A stretch of DNA of 50,346 nt from Planctomycetota bacterium (GTDB lineage Bacteria; Planctomycetota; Phycisphaerae; Phycisphaerales; SM1A02): assembly GCA_024226535.1 (NCBI GenBank), contig JAAELP010000018.1:1-50346 (forward strand), in the 5' to 3' direction. The notes under the pieces are model-generated. The model had not been told where the DNA came from. It made no database searches and worked only from the letters and a program-made list of their open reading frames with translations. Positions 27,831-36,487 of the stretch are shown here, piece after piece. Made by a program: the position numbers and the translations under genes. Numbering within the stretch: position 1 is the stretch's first letter; every line of letters starts with the position of its first letter.

Positions 27831-30110
27831 ATGCGACGCTCGATCCGTACCGCCACATTGATCGGTGCCGCCCTGCTCACCGCGTCGATGCTCGCCGCAT
27901 CGACGCTCGCCGCCGAGGACCCGCCCCCTCCCTACGAGGGTCACCGGCTCGTCCGCACCGAGATCCGCACCGCCGAGCAGCTCCGGACGATGATGGACAT
28001 CAGCCCCGACTGCTGGTGCGAAACACCGCAGCGGGGCACGCTCGACTTCCGCGTGCCGCCGGACGCGATGGCGAAGCTGGAGCGTTCGGGGATCGAGCAC
28101 CGGGTCCTCGTCGAGAACCTCCAGGCCACCGTGGACGCCGAGCGGTTACGGCTCCTCGCCCGCGACGCCGCCGAGGACGCGGCCGGACCCGGCGGCGGCA
28201 GTTGGTACGACGACTTCCGCAACCTCGCCGACATCGTGACGAGGCTCAACGATCTCGCCGCCGCGCATCCCGCGATCATGCAGATGATCGACATCGGCGA
28301 CTCGCTCGAGGGACGGGACATCTGGGCCGCGCGGATCACCGGGCCGGGCACGGGCAAGCCCGCCGTGCTCTACAACTCGTGCCAGCACGCGCGGGAGTGG
28401 ATCAGCCCGATGACGACGATGTACATCCTCGAGCATCTCGTCACGCAGTACGGCACGGATCCGCAGGTCACCGCCCTCGTCGACGCCGTCGAGTTCTTCG
28501 TGATCCCGATCGTGAACCCCGACGGCTACGAGTGGTCGTGGACCGACGAGCGCTTCTGGCGCAAGAACCGGCGTGACAACGGCGACGGCACCATGGGCGT
28601 CGACCTGAATCGCAACTGGGGCTACGAGTGGGGCGGCAACGGCGCCGAGCCGTTCCCCGGTGACCCCCTCTACCACGGGCCGGCTCCGTTCTCCGAGCCG
28701 GAGACGCAGGTCATGCGCGACTTCTACATCGCGCATCCGAACCTCGTGGCGTCGATCGACTTCCACAACTACGGACAGCTCGTACTGTGGCCGTGGGCGT
28801 ACGGCGCCGATCCGGTGAACGACGGCGGTGTGCACGCCGCGATCGGTGACGACGTGGTCGACGCGATCTACGGCGTGAACGGGCTGCTCTACGAGCACGG
28901 CCCCATCGAGGACACGCTGTACCCGGCGAGCGGCGCGAGCGTGGACTGGACCTGGGGCGACCAGGGCGTCTTCTCCTACACCGTCGAGCTGCGCCCGCTG
29001 GGCTCCGTGCCCGGGTTCGCACCGCCGCCGGAGGAGATCCTGCCGACGGCGATGGAGAACCTCGCCGGCGCGCTCGCGCTCGCGGATGCCGCAACGACCG
29101 GCGTCCTCTTCGACTATCCGACGGGTATGCCCGACATCGTGCCGGCGGGGGTCTCGACGAGCTTCGAAGTCACCATGACGCCGGTGGCGGCCAGCCTGCT
29201 CGACCCATCGTCGGCGAGTCTCCGGTGGCGCCTGGTCGGCGACGACACATTCTCCGTCAGCCCCCTCACGGCGCTCGGCGGCAACCTCTACGAGGCGACC
29301 ATGCCCGCGGTCGCATGCGGTCAGTCGATCGAGTTCTACTTCCGCATCAGCACGCTGATCGGAACGCCGTACACCGATCCGCCCACGGCGCCCGTCGATC
29401 TCTACGCGCGGGACGTCTTCGAGATCACGACCACGTTCGCGGACGATTTCGAGACGAACGTGGGCTGGACGCTCGAGCACATCGATCTCGACGACGGCCC
29501 GTGGGTGCGCGGCGTGCCGATCGGCGGCGGCGATCGGGGGGATCCCCCGACCGACTTCGACGGCTCCGGCACCTGCTACCTCACGGACAACGTGGACGGC
29601 AACTCCGACGTGGACGGCGGTCCCACCCGCGTGATCTCGCCCGTTCTCGATCTCTCGACACTGACGGACCCGCATCTCAGCTACGCGCGGTGGTTCACGA
29701 GCGACGACGTCGACGACGATCGACTCGACGTCGAGCTTTCCGACGACGGCGGCGCATCGTGGGAGCTGGTGGAGTCGGTACCGGGCAGCTCCGGCTGGGT
29801 CACGCGCACGGTGCGCATCGGCGACTACGTGACGCCGACCGCGACGGTGCAGGTCCGCTTCGGCGCCACGGACAACCCGAGCAACTCCGTCGCGGAGGCG
29901 GGTCTGGATGCCGTGCGCTTCTTCGACATCGGCTGTAGCGGCTCGATCGCCGGCGACGTCAACGGTGACGGCGTCGTCAACTTCGGCGACGTGCTCCAGG
30001 TCATCGGCGCCTGGGGACCGTGCGGCCCGCCCTGCCCCGAGGACCTCAGCGGCAACGGCATCGTGGGCTTCGAGGACATCCTGCTCGTGATCGGGAACTG
30101 GAGCGGGTGA
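27831..30110 (+). CDS. secreted M14 zinc carboxypeptidase with C-terminal dockerin pair
   Basis: The 759-aa protein starts at ATG 27831 after GAGAAGG. A signal peptide (1-28) and propeptide precede the M14 domain (about 125-420). Zinc ligands are His186 and Glu189 (QHAREW) and His312 (DFHNYGQ), with catalytic Glu386 (YTVELRP). It should release C-terminal residues from peptides outside the cell, similar to carboxypeptidase T. A beta-sandwich region (about 430-730) leads to two EF-hand units ([43 protein letters not shown]). The dockerin may tether it. Confidence 0.93.
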   Translation: MRRSIRTATLIGAALLTASMLAASTLAAEDPPPPYEGHRLVRTEIRTAEQLRTMMDISPDCWCETPQRGTLDFRVPPDAMAKLERSGIEHRVLVENLQATVDAERLRLLARDAAEDAAGPGGGSWYDDFRNLADIVTRLNDLAAAHPAIMQMIDIGDSLEGRDIWAARITGPGTGKPAVLYNSCQHAREWISPMTTMYILEHLVTQYGTDPQVTALVDAVEFFVIPIVNPDGYEWSWTDERFWRKNRRDNGDGTMGVDLNRNWGYEWGGNGAEPFPGDPLYHGPAPFSEPETQVMRDFYIAHPNLVASIDFHNYGQLVLWPWAYGADPVNDGGVHAAIGDDVVDAIYGVNGLLYEHGPIEDTLYPASGASVDWTWGDQGVFSYTVELRPLGSVPGFAPPPEEILPTAMENLAGALALADAATTGVLFDYPTGMPDIVPAGVSTSFEVTMTPVAASLLDPSSASLRWRLVGDDTFSVSPLTALGGNLYEATMPAVACGQSIEFYFRISTLIGTPYTDPPTAPVDLYARDVFEITTTFADDFETNVGWTLEHIDLDDGPWVRGVPIGGGDRGDPPTDFDGSGTCYLTDNVDGNSDVDGGPTRVISPVLDLSTLTDPHLSYARWFTSDDVDDDRLDVELSDDGGASWELVESVPGSSGWVTRTVRIGDYVTPTATVQVRFGATDNPSNSVAEAGLDAVRFFDIGCSGSIAGDVNGDGVVNFGDVLQVIGAWGPCGPPCPEDLSGNGIVGFEDILLVIGNWSG

Positions 30111-30113
30111 CGC

Positions 30114-30815
30114 TCACTCCCCGCCCGGGCTCCAGGTGAGCAAGGCGATGTCCTCGCGCGCGACTTGATCGACGCTTCCGTCGGCGAAGAGCACGAGGTA
30201 CCCCGCGCGGTGGCGTGGATCCGGCGCGAACAGCTCCGGACCGCCGGCCGCAGGGCTTCCGATCGCGCACTCGAACATGAGCACGGTCGTAGCCGGGTCG
30301 GTGACGTCTTCATCGCGCAGGCCGTCGAGATCCTCGTTCATCGCGAACGCGCGACCGTCGTTCGGGGCGAACGTGGACGTGTAGAGTCGTTCGTCGATCA
30401 CGATCTCGGCGTCGATGAGCACCTGGTCCCACGTCTCGACGGGCACGTAGCGGCCCTGGTTCTCCGCGGCGTAGATCGCGACGGTGGTCCCGAGGTCTCT
30501 GAGCCGCGACATGTCACTGACGCTCTTCGCCGCGATACGCGCCTGTCCGACCGCCGGCAGGAGCAGGCCGATCAGCCCGCCGATCACGCACCCCGCCAGC
30601 AGGCTCGTGGACGAGACGATGATCCCTGCCGTGGCGATGCCGCGTCCGCCGAGCCGACCGTCGCTGCCGCTGATCGACCGCTGGGCGACGATCGAGAGGA
30701 TGAGCCCGACGATGCCGAGCAGACCGAACGTGACGAACCCGAGAACACCGCACACGAGACCGGTGATGGCGAGCCCCGAGGTGCGGGCGGGCGTGGATGG
30801 GGCGGCGTACTGCAT
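30114..30815 (-). CDS. DUF4190 membrane protein with prepilin-like soluble domain
   Basis: The 233-aa protein has two N-terminal helices of the DUF4190 type (SGLAITGLVCGVLGFVTFGLLGIVGLILSIVA). A third helix (AGCVIGGLIGLLLPAVGQARIAAK) follows and resembles the tail of a type II pseudopilin helix. The soluble part contains MNEDLDGL and ends HRAGYLVLFADGSVDQV, the H-x-G...DG motif common in planctomycete pilin-like proteins. AGGAG lies 9 nt upstream of the ATG and GTATCAT about 30 nt further. Function unknown. Confidence 0.75.
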   Translation of the reverse strand: MQYAAPSTPARTSGLAITGLVCGVLGFVTFGLLGIVGLILSIVAQRSISGSDGRLGGRGIATAGIIVSSTSLLAGCVIGGLIGLLLPAVGQARIAAKSVSDMSRLRDLGTTVAIYAAENQGRYVPVETWDQVLIDAEIVIDERLYTSTFAPNDGRAFAMNEDLDGLRDEDVTDPATTVLMFECAIGSPAAGGPELFAPDPRHRAGYLVLFADGSVDQVAREDIALLTWSPGGE

Positions 30816-30898
30816 CGGCTCATCTCCTGGTCAACGCGGCTCGCGGGGATGATACTCGGAAACCGCCGTCACGCGGAGCACCGCGGGCGCGAAACGAA

Positions 30899-30928
30899 CG
30901 GCCCCGTCTCATCGAAGAGACGGGGCCG
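30899..30928 (-). terminator. rho-independent-like terminator of the TM2 gene
   Basis: Perfect 12-bp stem CGGCCCCGTCTC / GAGACGGGGCCG (30899-30910, 30917-30928) with a 6-nt loop. Read on the minus strand it is followed by a T-rich TTCGTTTCG, about 30 nt after the TM2 gene stop. Confidence 0.7.
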
Positions 30929-30959
30929 CGCAGGTCGTGCTTGCGTGCGTTGTCGTCGC

Positions 30960-31304
30960 TCAGGCCGCGGCGCTGGTGACGGAGTCCTCGTCGGTCTCCA
31001 TCGTCCCGGTCGGCGACCCCGCGCTGACGGTGCCGGGCAGCGGTCCGCCCGTGCTCATCATCTCCGGGCACGCGTCCTCGTTGATCCACTTGCCGATCAG
31101 GAATGCGTCGACGATCCACCACACGAACAACGCGGGGAATCCGAGCAGGCCGATGAGGAACGGCGCCGTCAGCACGGACCCGATGCTCAGGCCGAGCATG
31201 CCGAAGGCGCTGCCCGTCCGGCCGCAGTAGAAGCGATGCGCTCCGAACCCGCCGAGGAAGAACCACAACAGGTAGGCGACGCCCGTGGACTTGTTCTCGT
31301 TCAT
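30960..31304 (-). CDS. TM2 domain membrane protein
   Basis: The 114-aa protein carries the TM2 signature: YLLWFFLGGFGAHRFYCGRTGSAFGMLGL, then a second helix FLIGLLGFPALFVWWIVDAFLI. It is a small inner-membrane protein with two helices and a hydrophilic Ser/Thr/Gly-rich C-terminal tail. Function of the family in bacteria is unclear. GGGAG lies about 7 nt before the ATG. A strong hairpin terminator follows the gene. Confidence 0.9.
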   Translation of the reverse strand: MNENKSTGVAYLLWFFLGGFGAHRFYCGRTGSAFGMLGLSIGSVLTAPFLIGLLGFPALFVWWIVDAFLIGKWINEDACPEMMSTGGPLPGTVSAGSPTGTMETDEDSVTSAAA

Positions 31305-31607
31305 CTCATGACTCCCTTCCCACGCCCGGCCGATATCGGACGATGCCGCCGCAGAGCCGGACGCTCGTGTACCGCTTCACGCGGCGCCTTACGTGAGCAC
31401 CGCCCGCAGCGTCATCGTCCACCGGGGTCCGGGCCTCCACGGCCGACCGGGGACGGCGGCCGGGATCGTGCCCGGGCTTGACGGTTGCGCGATTCGACAC
31501 GATCGGGGGATGTCGGGAACGACCGCGAATACGCGCCCACCCGGCAAGACGCTCCCCCCGTGACCGCCATCACCCATCCCGGAACGTGCCCTCCGTCAGC
31601 GAGCGCC
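31305..31607. other. 303-bp intergenic stretch without a supported gene
   Basis: It lies upstream of the TM2 gene and downstream of the dockerin protein gene, both on the minus strand. Only short shadow reading frames are seen. The promoter of the TM2 gene should lie at its left end; I cannot place it firmly. Confidence 0.5.
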
Positions 31608-32975
31608 TCAGCACGGCACGCACACCGGCATGTGGTAGATCTGGATGCAGATCCCGCCGCCCGCGCAGCGGACGATGCGGAGCAGGATCGGCCGGCATGG
31701 AAGCGGCGGGCAGAGGCGCCCCTTGACCAGCGGCGGCGCGGGCGGGCAGACCGGACCGCAGTTGACCAGGATCGACACGCCCGAGTAGATGTACTCGCAG
31801 CGGTTGAACTGCTGGCCGCCGGGCTTGTTGTTCGGGGGCGCGACGTAATGCGCCTCGCCCGGCGTCACGTGCTTCATCGGACCCGGCTTGAACAACTCGC
31901 CGCCCGGCTCCTCCTGGAACAGACCCGGGACGAAGCCCAGGGACTGGAGCAGCGGCGGGTTCGGAAAGATGAACAGATCGTTGAAGGCCTGGTACGGCGG
32001 ATCCACCTGGCGAACGTACGGGTTGAAGCTCGTCGGCTCGAAGCTGACGTTCAGTGGGGTCAGGCCCTCCAGCGGCCAGTCGAGCAGCCGCACCTGAACG
32101 CCCTCGGGCGGGATGAGCCCGACCGCCGCCTGCTGGAGCTCGTCGGATCGCGCGAACACGAACAGCGGGTTGATCGGCACCGACGCGCCGAAGGTGCCGG
32201 AGTTCGGGTTGATCGGGCTCGGGTTCGTCTGGAGATTGCCCTGGCCCGCGGGAACGTCCGAGAGCGTGACGTACATCTCCCACAGTTGATCGGGTTCGCC
32301 ACCGGAAACGTCGATCGGGTCGGCGGATCGCAGGTTCAGGGCCACGATCTCGATGGGCACGACCTCCGGACCGATCGGGTCGAGGAACTGTGCCTTGCGC
32401 TCGACGACGGTGTCCGTGATGCCGGTGAACGGGTTGAGGGGCGGCGCAAGGAGTTCGACCTGGCCGCTCAGCGGCTCGCCGTAGAGGCTGACCTGCCCCG
32501 TGAACGGATCGGATCCCGGATAGAAGTAGTCGGCGGGCAGCGCCGGATGCTCGGGGGTACCGAACTCGAAGAACGTGATGTTGACGGTGTCGTCCGGGGT
32601 CGCCCACGCATCCAGCAGCGCCGGGCACGGACCGAAGTTGGCGATGACGAGCAGGATGTCGGCGAAGTCGATGTTGCAGTTCTGGTTGAGGTCCAACGGG
32701 TCGTGCGGCGGACACGGGGCGTACGGGCCGAAGTTCCCGATGATGTCGAAGATGTCCGCGAAGCTGACCGTACCGTCGCCGTTGGCGTCGCCCGGGCACG
32801 GCCCCAGGCCCACTCCGCGAGCGGGCGCGCTCTGCGGCGCCTCCGTCGAGGTCGGAAGCGAGGACGCCTCATCGACGGCGAAGGTGATCGGGTTCACGAC
32901 GAGAATCGCGGCAGCAGCGAGGCAAGCGGCTCCGGCGATGGTCGAATGACGAAGTCGGAATGAACTGACGAACAT
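31608..32975 (-). CDS. secreted protein with N-terminal dockerin pair
   Basis: The 455-aa protein has a signal segment (IAGAACLAAAAILVVNP) and two EF-hand units placed near the N-terminus (about 60-115): DANGDGTVSFADIFDIIGNFGP and DLNQNCNIDFADILLVIANFGPC. A long Pro-rich domain follows, ending in a Cys-rich tail (CGPVCPPAPPL..., CPPLPC, IVRCAGGGICIQIYHMPVCVPC). N-terminal dockerin placement is less common than C-terminal. AGGAG lies 8 nt before the ATG. Function unknown. Confidence 0.8.
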   Translation of the reverse strand: MFVSSFRLRHSTIAGAACLAAAAILVVNPITFAVDEASSLPTSTEAPQSAPARGVGLGPCPGDANGDGTVSFADIFDIIGNFGPYAPCPPHDPLDLNQNCNIDFADILLVIANFGPCPALLDAWATPDDTVNITFFEFGTPEHPALPADYFYPGSDPFTGQVSLYGEPLSGQVELLAPPLNPFTGITDTVVERKAQFLDPIGPEVVPIEIVALNLRSADPIDVSGGEPDQLWEMYVTLSDVPAGQGNLQTNPSPINPNSGTFGASVPINPLFVFARSDELQQAAVGLIPPEGVQVRLLDWPLEGLTPLNVSFEPTSFNPYVRQVDPPYQAFNDLFIFPNPPLLQSLGFVPGLFQEEPGGELFKPGPMKHVTPGEAHYVAPPNNKPGGQQFNRCEYIYSGVSILVNCGPVCPPAPPLVKGRLCPPLPCRPILLRIVRCAGGGICIQIYHMPVCVPC

Positions 32976-33393
32976 CGTACTGCTCCTGTCTTCCGAGCGA
33001 TCGCGCGCGCACCAATCCCCTGTGCGTCATGCCACGTTCGAACGGTCGCTCTGTGAACCACCCGGATGCACTGGCGCCCCCCTGCGCCCCCGCGGCCGAT
33101 GCAGCGAGAGGCACGTTCCACCTTCGGGCTATCCCGCGCGCGGCGGAAGATGTCAAGCACCATCCTGCCGGTTTCCCACGGAGATTGAGGGGGGGGCCGT
33201 TTGCCGGGTCACCGATGCGGTACGCCGCACGCTCGCAAGTATGAACATCGCGCACCCCGGGGGGAAAGCACCCCGATCGTGCGCAGCAGCCCGCAGAAAT
33301 CCGGAATCATGGATCGCCATTTCTTGAAAGCGCCGATGATTTCGCTAAGGTGCAGCCGCGCCGGTTGAGTCCCCCCTCACGAATCGGGAACCG
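32976..33393. other. 418-bp divergent region upstream of the respiratory operon
   Basis: It contains the promoter candidate at 33324-33351 and an imperfect dyad AAGATG...CATCCT near 33148-33166 that might be a regulator site (weak). No gene is supported. Confidence 0.4.
33324..33351 (+). promoter_or_regulatory. candidate promoter of the respiratory operon
   Basis: TTGAAA (33324-33329), 16-nt spacer, TAAGGT (33346-33351). A leader of about 36 nt would precede the tetraheme cytochrome start. Confidence 0.45.
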
Positions 33394-34140
33394 ATGCCCC
33401 CGTTGGCCGCTCCGACCGCTCATCGCGACCTGTCATGGCTCGTCGAGACCGGGCTCATCGTCGGCTTCCTCGCCGTCGCGGCCTGGTTCGTGTTCGGTTC
33501 GAAGCCCGTGGACATTCCGGGCACGCTGACCGCCGCGGTTTCCGAACGCGACCTCTCGACGGATCCGCTTCGCGTCGGCCGCATGCACGTCGGCGAGATC
33601 ACGATCGGTTCGTTCACGCGACGGTGCGGCGAGTGCCACGACCTCTTCCCGTCCGGCGACGACGCGCCGCGAGAACGCACCGAGCACCAGCACGTCGTGC
33701 TCGATCACGGACTCAACGACCGGTGTTTCAACTGCCACGACCGCGAGAACCGTGACCGGCTCGCGCTGCGCGGTGGCGTGACGATCTCCTACGAGGAAGT
33801 TCCGCGTCTGTGCGCCAAGTGTCACGGCCCCACCTACCGCGACTGGCAACGCGGTATGCATGGCCGAACGACGGGAAGCTGGGATCCAGGCGCGCCGAAC
33901 CACGCGCGTCTCGTGTGCTCCGACTGCCACTCCCCCCACGCCCCCGCCTACGCCCCCCTGCGACCCCTGCCCGGACCGCGGACGCTCCGCATGGGCGGCG
34001 GCGAACGCGAGGTTCACGGCGAGGCCGTGGAGCACGTGGATCCGCTGCGCAAGTGGCATGAGAAGCCGGTCGCGGCGCCCGTTCTCAGCGACCGTGAACT
34101 GACGATCGACGTGCTCGACGGCCAGGAGACGGAGCGCTGA
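33394..34140 (+). CDS. membrane-anchored tetraheme cytochrome c
   Basis: The 248-aa protein has one N-terminal helix (VETGLIVGFLAVAAWFVFG) and a periplasmic part with four CxxCH motifs: CGECH (78), CFNCH (111), CAKCH (140) and CSDCH (175). Additional His residues (EHQHVVLDHG, GMHGRT) may serve as distal ligands. It is not a NapC/NrfH type, since those have their hemes directly after a short anchor. As the first gene of the operon it probably passes electrons between the NrfD/ferredoxin module and the reductases. Confidence 0.85.
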   Translation: MPPLAAPTAHRDLSWLVETGLIVGFLAVAAWFVFGSKPVDIPGTLTAAVSERDLSTDPLRVGRMHVGEITIGSFTRRCGECHDLFPSGDDAPRERTEHQHVVLDHGLNDRCFNCHDRENRDRLALRGGVTISYEEVPRLCAKCHGPTYRDWQRGMHGRTTGSWDPGAPNHARLVCSDCHSPHAPAYAPLRPLPGPRTLRMGGGEREVHGEAVEHVDPLRKWHEKPVAAPVLSDRELTIDVLDGQETER

Positions 34141-34141
34141 C

Positions 34142-35224
34142 GTGACGGACGAGACCGCCCGCCAACCCGGCGCTCCGAGCGATCCCGGTTCCGACGAGCC
34201 GCGGGCCCCGCTGACCCGGCGGAGCTTTCTTCGCCGCGGGGCGGCGGCCACCGCGGGCCTGACGGCCGCGGTCGCCTCCCTGAAGCCCCTGCTCGACCCC
34301 GAACTGGATGCCGGGGACCTCGGCTCGGTCGAGAAGTTCCTCCAGAAGCACTACAAGGAAATGACGCCGGAGGAGATGGAGCGGGCGCTGACGCGGATCC
34401 GCGAAAGCGTGGAGGAACGCTACGGTCTGCGCCCCGAGATCCGCGACGTCAAGCCCCGCGCCGGCGTGGAGTTCGTCTACGCACTCAACCTGAGTCGCTG
34501 CATCGGCTGCCGGCGCTGCGTGCACGCGTGCGTGAAGGAGAACAACCTCAGCCGCGATCCCCAGATCCAGTACATCCGCGTGCTCGAGATCCCCAAGGGC
34601 TCGATCGACGTGGAACGCTCCGAGCATCACTACGAACGGCCAACGGTTCCGAGCCCCGATCACTTCTACATGCCGGTGCAGTGCCACCAGTGCGCCAAGC
34701 CGCCGTGCGTGAAGGTGTGTCCCGTCGAGGCCACGTGGCAGGAGCCGGACGGGATCACGGTCGTCGACTACGACTGGTGCATCGGGTGCCGTTACTGCCA
34801 GGCGGCGTGCCCGTACTGGGCGCGGCGGTTCAACTTCACGCATCCCCGCCTCGCCACGAGCGACGAGCTGGCCAGCGACGCCGACCTGGAGCGCAAGCGC
34901 CTCAACCCGGAGATGAGCTACCTCTCCAACCGGCCCCGGCCCAAGGGCGTCATGGAGAAGTGCACGTTCTGCCTCCACCGCACCCGCAACGGCCGGCTTC
35001 CCGCGTGCCTCGAGGTCTGCCCGGTGGGCGCGCGCAAGTTCGGCAACGTGCTCGATCAAGACAGCGAGGTCGCGCAGATCCTCCGCAAGAAGCGGATCTA
35101 CGTGCTCAAGGAGGAAGCAGGCACCCTGCCTCGGTTCTTCTACTACTTCGACGAGCGATCGCCGCGGTCCGGATCCTCCGAACCGGAGGACGGCCCGACG
35201 CTCGAGGAGGCGGTGCGAGGATGA
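34142..35224 (+). CDS. Tat-exported four-cluster [4Fe-4S] ferredoxin subunit
   Basis: The 360-aa protein starts at GTG, one base after the cytochrome stop. A Tat-like signal (LTRRSFLRRGAAATAGLTAAVA) places it in the periplasm. Cys clusters are CIGCRRCVHAC, CHQCAKPPCVKVCP, CIGCRYCQAACP and CTFCLHRTRNGRLPACLEVCP, the pattern of NrfC/HmeA/DsrO/PsrB subunits. A helical insert (about 60-105) precedes the first cluster. It pairs with the NrfD-type subunit, whose start overlaps its stop (ATGA). Confidence 0.92.
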   Translation: MTDETARQPGAPSDPGSDEPRAPLTRRSFLRRGAAATAGLTAAVASLKPLLDPELDAGDLGSVEKFLQKHYKEMTPEEMERALTRIRESVEERYGLRPEIRDVKPRAGVEFVYALNLSRCIGCRRCVHACVKENNLSRDPQIQYIRVLEIPKGSIDVERSEHHYERPTVPSPDHFYMPVQCHQCAKPPCVKVCPVEATWQEPDGITVVDYDWCIGCRYCQAACPYWARRFNFTHPRLATSDELASDADLERKRLNPEMSYLSNRPRPKGVMEKCTFCLHRTRNGRLPACLEVCPVGARKFGNVLDQDSEVAQILRKKRIYVLKEEAGTLPRFFYYFDERSPRSGSSEPEDGPTLEEAVRG

Positions 35225-36456
35225 AGGAGTACGTCCGCTTCGTGTGGCGGTGCTTCCGCATCAGCTTCGTCGGGGATTGGCGGTACTACGCCTGGATGCT
35301 CCTGCTGACGACGCTCGTGCTGTTCGGCATCAACGCGTACTGCAAGCAGCTGGTGTACGGGCTCGCCACCACGGGGATGACCGACCAGGTCTCCTGGGGC
35401 ATGTACATCGCCAACTTCACGTTCCTCGTCGGCATGGCCGCCGCGGCCGTGATGCTCGTGATCCCGGTCTATGTCTACCGCAATCGCGACCTGCACGACC
35501 TCGTGATCTTCGGCGAGCTGCTCGCCGTCGCCTCGATCATCATGTGCCTGCTGTTCGTGACGGTCGATCTCGGCCGGCCGGACCGGGCCACGCACCTGTT
35601 CCGGCGCTTCAACTTCCCGTTCTCGATGCTGACCTGGGACGTCATCGTCCTCAACGGCTACCTGCTGCTTAACCTGCACATCACCGGGTACCTCATCTAC
35701 TGCAAGTACCGGAACCGCGAGCCGCGCAAGGCGTTGTTCGTCGTCCCGTTCGTCTTCGTCGCCATCGTGTGGGCGATCAGCATCCACACGGTGACGGCCT
35801 TCCTCTACGTCGGGCTGGGAGCGAGGCCGTTCTGGAACTCGGCGATCATCGCCCCTCGCTTCCTCGCCTCGGCCTTCTCGGCGGGCCCGGCGTTCATCAT
35901 CGTGACGCTCCAGGTGATCCGGCGCTTCACGGCGTACGACGTCACCGACAAGGCCCTCCAGACGCTGCGGCAGATCGTCCTCGTCGCGCTCACGATCAAC
36001 ATGTTCCTGCTCGTGAGCGAGCTGTTCACCGAGTTCTACGCGGGGACGGCGCACATCACGTCCATCCGCTACCTCTACTTCGGTCTCGAGGGTCATCACG
36101 CCCTCGTACCGTGGATCTGGACGTCGATCCTCCTCAACTTCGCCGCCCTGACGATCCTCTACCTGCCGATGGCCCGGAGCCTGCGCTACCTCAACATCGC
36201 GTGCGTGCTCCTGTTCGTCGGGATCTGGATCGAGAAGGGCATGGGGCTCATCATTCCCGCGTTCATCCCCAGCCCGCTGGGCGAAATCGTCGAGTACACC
36301 CCGACCCTCAACGAGATCCTCGTCTGCCTGGGGATCTGGGCCTTCGGCCTCCTGCTTTACACCGTCCTCGTTCGCATCACCGTACCGGTCCTCTCCGGTC
36401 GTCTCTCGTCCGCCCGCGGATTCGAGGCAGCCACGAGCGGCGTCGCCGCGCCGTAG
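35221..36456 (+). CDS. NrfD/HmeB-family quinol dehydrogenase membrane subunit
   Basis: The 411-aa protein has about ten membrane helices and is a polysulfide-reductase NrfD-type subunit (WGMYIANFTFLVGMAAAAVMLVIPVYVY, FVTVDLGRPDRATHL, WDVIVLNGYLLLNL, PRFLASAFSAGPAFIIV). These features match the long DsrP/HmeB branch. It oxidises membrane quinol and hands electrons to the adjacent ferredoxin. Start ATG 35221 overlaps the ferredoxin stop. It likely replaces NapC as quinol oxidase here. Confidence 0.9.
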   Translation: MKEYVRFVWRCFRISFVGDWRYYAWMLLLTTLVLFGINAYCKQLVYGLATTGMTDQVSWGMYIANFTFLVGMAAAAVMLVIPVYVYRNRDLHDLVIFGELLAVASIIMCLLFVTVDLGRPDRATHLFRRFNFPFSMLTWDVIVLNGYLLLNLHITGYLIYCKYRNREPRKALFVVPFVFVAIVWAISIHTVTAFLYVGLGARPFWNSAIIAPRFLASAFSAGPAFIIVTLQVIRRFTAYDVTDKALQTLRQIVLVALTINMFLLVSELFTEFYAGTAHITSIRYLYFGLEGHHALVPWIWTSILLNFAALTILYLPMARSLRYLNIACVLLFVGIWIEKGMGLIIPAFIPSPLGEIVEYTPTLNEILVCLGIWAFGLLLYTVLVRITVPVLSGRLSSARGFEAATSGVAAP

Positions 36457-36487
36457 CGGACCGGGCCAGTCCTGGAGCATGGTCATC

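Noticed and set aside
33148..33166. AAGATG...CATCCT dyad as an NsrR operator
   Set aside because: Imperfect and short; no second copy and no alignment to support it, so not called as a site.
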